A DNA stretch of 8,282 nt from NCBI GenBank assembly GCA_036003885.1, contig DASYSA010000344.1:1-8282 (forward strand). Direction: 5' to 3'. This document shows positions 6,466 to 8,282 of this stretch, in pieces. Below the pieces are notes generated by a model, which saw nothing but the letters and a program-made list of their open reading frames with translations, did no database searches and was not told where the DNA came from. Both the position numbers and the translations under genes were made by a program. The stretch's first letter is position 1. Each line of letters opens with the position of its first letter. The stretch is from DASYSA01 sp036003885. Lineage in GTDB: Bacteria; Acidobacteriota; Blastocatellia; UBA7656.

Positions 6466-6567
6466 AATGAGATGGGCGCCGAGCCAGGTGGGGCCCGGAG
6501 TCAAGGGCCTATTCCCGTAGCGAGTCTGACTTTCGATTGCGCCCATTTGTGCCAGAGACAGGTAATG

Positions 6568-6581
6568 CCGCCTGAAGGCGG
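6568..6581. repeat. Small palindrome abutting the amidohydrolase stop
   Basis: CCGCCT-GA-AGGCGG, a 6-bp stem with a 2-nt GA loop, ending 2 nt from the amidohydrolase stop codon (6584-6586). It shares the CTGAAG core and the 2-nt-loop design of palindrome A' but has a different stem. In the minus-strand transcript it is followed by CATTACC, not a T-tract, so a role as intrinsic terminator is uncertain. Confidence 0.6.
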
Positions 6582-6583
6582 AA

Positions 6584-7420
6584 CTAGAGCCGGTAAATGC
6601 GTTCGGCGTTCTCGCCGAACAGCTTCCGCTGATTGCTCTCTCCTTCGCCCTCGGTCAACGTCTTCAACGCCTCGACCCATTGCCTGTAACTCGCCGCAAG
6701 CGTGCACACCGGCCAGTCGCTTCCGAACATCACCCTGTCCCATCCAAACACCTCAATCACGTACTCAACATATGGGCGCAGGTCTTCAGCAGTCCAGTTC
6801 CGGCGGTCAGCATTCACGACTATGCCCGACACCTTGCAGACCACGTTTGAGAAACTCGCGATCTCTTTGAGGTAACGCCGCCACGGTTCCATCTCGCGCT
6901 CCTTCACGAGAGGATTGCCGCAGTGGTCCAGAATGAAAGAGACGCCGGGACAGTGATTGATTAGACTGATCGCTTTCGGGAGCTGGCGCGAGAGCACACA
7001 GATGTCGAACGAGAGACCGTGCTCTTCGAGCGATCGAATGTTGTCGATGAACAGAGGGCTCTCGGACAGATCGTCAGGTTGAACGTGCAGCACGCGACGG
7101 ATGCCCTTCAGTTTAGGATGTCTCGCTATCTGATCGATGTAAGCCTTGAAGTCGGGTTGTTCGGGTCTGCCGGTGGCCACGACGCCTTCGAGCAGATTGT
7201 CTTCTTCGGCAAGCCTTGCGATGAATCGCGTCTCGTCGAGCATGAAGGGTTCATCCACATCGGGTTCGACGAAAACGGTCTTGTAGATCTCCAGGCCGCG
7301 CGTCGCCTCGAGGTAGTCCGCCATTCGAAAGCTGCGATTCAACTCGGGAATCCCCGCACACCACGAGTAGCTGAAGAGGTCGAGGTCCCAGAGGTGCTGA
7401 TGAGTATCGATGATCATCAT
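6584..7420 (-). CDS. Amidohydrolase 2 family TIM-barrel hydrolase (sugar-lactonase-like)
   Basis: Predicted metal-dependent TIM-barrel hydrolase of the amidohydrolase 2 group (PF04909/COG3618), which includes L-fuconolactonase, L-rhamnonolactonase and pyrone-dicarboxylate lactonase. The 278-residue length is normal. Landmarks are DTHQHLWD (5-12), with the metal-type HxH at His7 and His9; VEPD (51-54); GIRRVLHVQPDD (106-117); FILDHCGNP (162-170), with Asp165 and His166; KVSGIV (196-201); and MFGSDWPVC (231-239), with the expected catalytic Asp235. The C-terminus, KLFGENAERIYRL, is typical. It has no signal peptide, so it is probably cytosolic. Two ATGs (7420 and 7417) are possible starts and neither has a Shine-Dalgarno sequence. 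It is transcribed away from a sialidase-like gene, so a role in breaking down a sugar or sugar lactone is plausible; the exact substrate cannot be read from the sequence. Confidence 0.88.
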   Translation of the reverse strand: MMIIDTHQHLWDLDLFSYSWCAGIPELNRSFRMADYLEATRGLEIYKTVFVEPDVDEPFMLDETRFIARLAEEDNLLEGVVATGRPEQPDFKAYIDQIARHPKLKGIRRVLHVQPDDLSESPLFIDNIRSLEEHGLSFDICVLSRQLPKAISLINHCPGVSFILDHCGNPLVKEREMEPWRRYLKEIASFSNVVCKVSGIVVNADRRNWTAEDLRPYVEYVIEVFGWDRVMFGSDWPVCTLAASYRQWVEALKTLTEGEGESNQRKLFGENAERIYRL

Positions 7421-7422
7421 AA

Positions 7423-7520
7423 CGGTTTCTGGTTTGTGGTTTCCGGTTTATGGATTATGGTTTATGGTCTCTGGTTTCCCTAAACCCAACCAGAGACCAT
7501 AAACCATAAACCAGAAACCG
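7423..7520. repeat. Convergent 7-bp repeat array (GGTTTAT type) forming a 33-bp-arm palindrome
   Basis: From 7424 the plus strand reads as heptamers GGTTTCT, GGTTTGT, GGTTTCC, GGTTTAT, GGATTAT, GGTTTAT, GGTCTCT, GGTTT; from 7488 the inverse appears, reading on the minus strand from 7519 as GGTTTCT, GGTTTAT, GGTTTAT, GGTCTCT, GGTT. Arms 7444-7476 and 7488-7520 pair at 31 of 33 positions, the inner 22 without interruption, around an 11-nt loop (7477-7487). The outer segment 7423-7442 matches the same right-hand sequence at 19 of 20 positions, so it can form an alternative, wider hairpin. The element occupies nearly the whole gap between two divergent start codons, so any promoters for both genes must lie within or beside it. 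Confidence 0.9.
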
Positions 7521-7522
7521 CT

Positions 7523-8282
7523 ATGAAACCAATCTCCATCCTCTCTCTGGCAGCTCTGGTAATCGGCGGTTTGACCGTCGCGGCTGCTCGGCAACAACAG
7601 CCACCGATCTATGACTCGGAGCTGATCTTTCCCCTGGAGCACTGGCACAACCACGCGTCGTGTGTAGTCGAGTGTCCAAACGGCGACCTGCTCGTCTGCT
7701 GGTTTCATGGGTCAGGTGAACGTCAGGCCGACGACGTTAAAGTCGAAGGCGCGCGTCTGCCGAAAGGCTCGAAGACCTGGCAGCGGCGCTTCACGATGGC
7801 GGACACACCCGGTTATCCGGATACGAACTGCACGATGTTTATTGATCCCCGCCACCGTCTCTGGCTGATGTGGCCGACGATCCTTGCCAATGAATGGCAC
7901 ACGGCGTTGATGAAGTACAGAATCTCATCCGACTATCAGAAAGAAGGACCGCCGCGATGGGAATCGAACGAATTGCTCCACGTGACTCCCGGCCCGGAGT
8001 TTGAACGCACCGTAACTCAGGCGATGGTCGACTTCGAACAGACCCTCAAGGACCGCTCGGAGGCCGAGCAGAAACTCGCCCGCGATTACATCGAGCGCAC
8101 AAAGAAGAACGCCGCGGACAAGCTCTTTCGCAGACTCGGGTGGATGACCCGCGCCCATCCGTTCGTCCTTCACGATAAGAGGCTTATCGTGCCTCTCTAC
8201 TCCGATGGCTTCTCATTCTCGTTGATGGCGATAACCGATGACTGGGGACAGACCTGGACAACAAGCACTCCTCTTGTCGGAG
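7523..8282 (+). CDS. Exported sialidase-like BNR beta-propeller protein (3' end cut)
   Basis: The N-terminal 253 residues of a protein resembling the BNR_2/sialidase-like group (PF13088) of six-bladed propeller proteins, some of which are exo-glycosidases; activity is not proven here. The ATG at 7523 is the only start available, because an in-frame TAA lies at 7481-7483. Residues 1-22 form a signal peptide (MKP, a hydrophobic core, VAAA). Family-type features are NHASCVVECPNGDLLVCWFH (43-62) with GSGER (63-67) next, WLMWPT (114-119), HPFVLHDKRLIVPLYSDGFS (212-231), and one good Asp-box, TDDWGQTW at 238-245, fitting [ST]xDxGxTW. A charged, probably helical stretch (about 158-205) interrupts the propeller-like sequence. 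There is no Shine-Dalgarno sequence; a repeat palindrome ends 2 nt before the ATG. It is divergent from a lactonase-like hydrolase, which suggests a glycan-related locus. Confidence 0.82.
   Translation, partial: MKPISILSLAALVIGGLTVAAARQQQPPIYDSELIFPLEHWHNHASCVVECPNGDLLVCWFHGSGERQADDVKVEGARLPKGSKTWQRRFTMADTPGYPDTNCTMFIDPRHRLWLMWPTILANEWHTALMKYRISSDYQKEGPPRWESNELLHVTPGPEFERTVTQAMVDFEQTLKDRSEAEQKLARDYIERTKKNAADKLFRRLGWMTRAHPFVLHDKRLIVPLYSDGFSFSLMAITDDWGQTWTTSTPLVG

Larger units (their letters stand above)
6270..6471. repeat. Composite nested inverted-repeat element (BIME/MITE-like)
   Basis: Two pairs of small palindromes are arranged as A-B-centre-B'-A'. A (6276-6299) and A' (6442-6465) are 11-bp stems with 2-nt loops (TC and GA), cores CCCCACT/AGTGGGG. 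B (6323-6338) is a 7-bp and B' (6403-6420) an 8-bp stem, both with AACCGTT/AACGGTT cores and 2-nt loops. A 5-bp stem, TTCTG-CA-CAGAA (6369-6380), lies near the middle. Plus 6270-6299 and the reverse complement of 6442-6471 agree at 28 of 30 positions, including a CTCATTA flank outside the stem. The A-to-B distance is 25 nt on the left and 24 nt on the right. No transposase is present, so it resembles a non-autonomous or REP-like element; the class is inferred. Confidence 0.8.

Noticed and set aside
6270..6471. Complete insertion sequence
   Set aside because: There is no transposase frame inside the element and no visible target-site duplication, so only a non-autonomous or REP-like repeat can be claimed.
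6217..6870. A plus-strand open frame of 217 codons
   Set aside because: It runs through the palindromic repeat element and then antisense to the well-supported amidohydrolase, shows no domain features and has no ribosome binding site.
7423..7520. CRISPR array
   Set aside because: The units are 7 bp, contiguous and inverted about a centre; there are no unique spacers and no cas genes.

Overview
The window carries a conserved bacterial translation gene block on the minus strand, followed by a more variable stretch with an exported peptidase, repeat-rich intergenic DNA and a divergent gene pair. I infer a soil-type Gram-negative bacterium, most likely Acidobacteriota (Blastocatellia-like). The reasons are the order rplM-rpsI-rpsB-tsf-pyrH, the short EF-Ts, the long low-complexity S2 tail and the abundance of short palindromic and 7-bp repeats between genes. 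This placement is an impression, not a phylogenetic result.

Region 1 (1-3761, minus strand) is, in transcription order, rplM (L13), rpsI (S9), rpsB (S2), tsf (EF-Ts) and pyrH (UMP kinase, cut by the window edge). A good sigma70-type promoter (TTGACA, 18-bp spacer, TATTCT) sits just upstream of rplM. rpsI and rpsB appear to use GTG and TTG starts, each fixed by a well-placed Shine-Dalgarno sequence. The genes make ribosome components, the EF-Tu recycling factor and a pyrimidine nucleotide kinase. A degenerate 7-bp repeat array folding into a long hairpin lies between rpsI and rpsB.

Region 2 (3962-6112, plus) encodes a full-length S9A peptidase of the oligopeptidase B type with a signal peptide. 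Its catalytic triad is intact, but several residues credited with dibasic substrate specificity in the E. coli-type enzyme are replaced.

Region 3 (6113-6583) has no credible gene. It holds a composite inverted repeat of about 200 bp made of paired small palindromes. The outer two copies differ at only two bases, and those two bases pair with each other.

Region 4 (6584-8282) has two divergent genes: a TIM-barrel amidohydrolase/lactonase-like enzyme (minus) and the first 253 codons of an exported sialidase-like BNR beta-propeller protein (plus). The 102 bp between their start codons are almost entirely a second 7-bp repeat array, arranged as a 33-bp-arm palindrome that reaches to within a few bases of both starts. 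Neither start has a Shine-Dalgarno sequence.

The most unusual content is the non-coding DNA: two convergent heptamer arrays with the same architecture but different sequences, and the nested palindrome element. No new enzymatic or defence system is visible.
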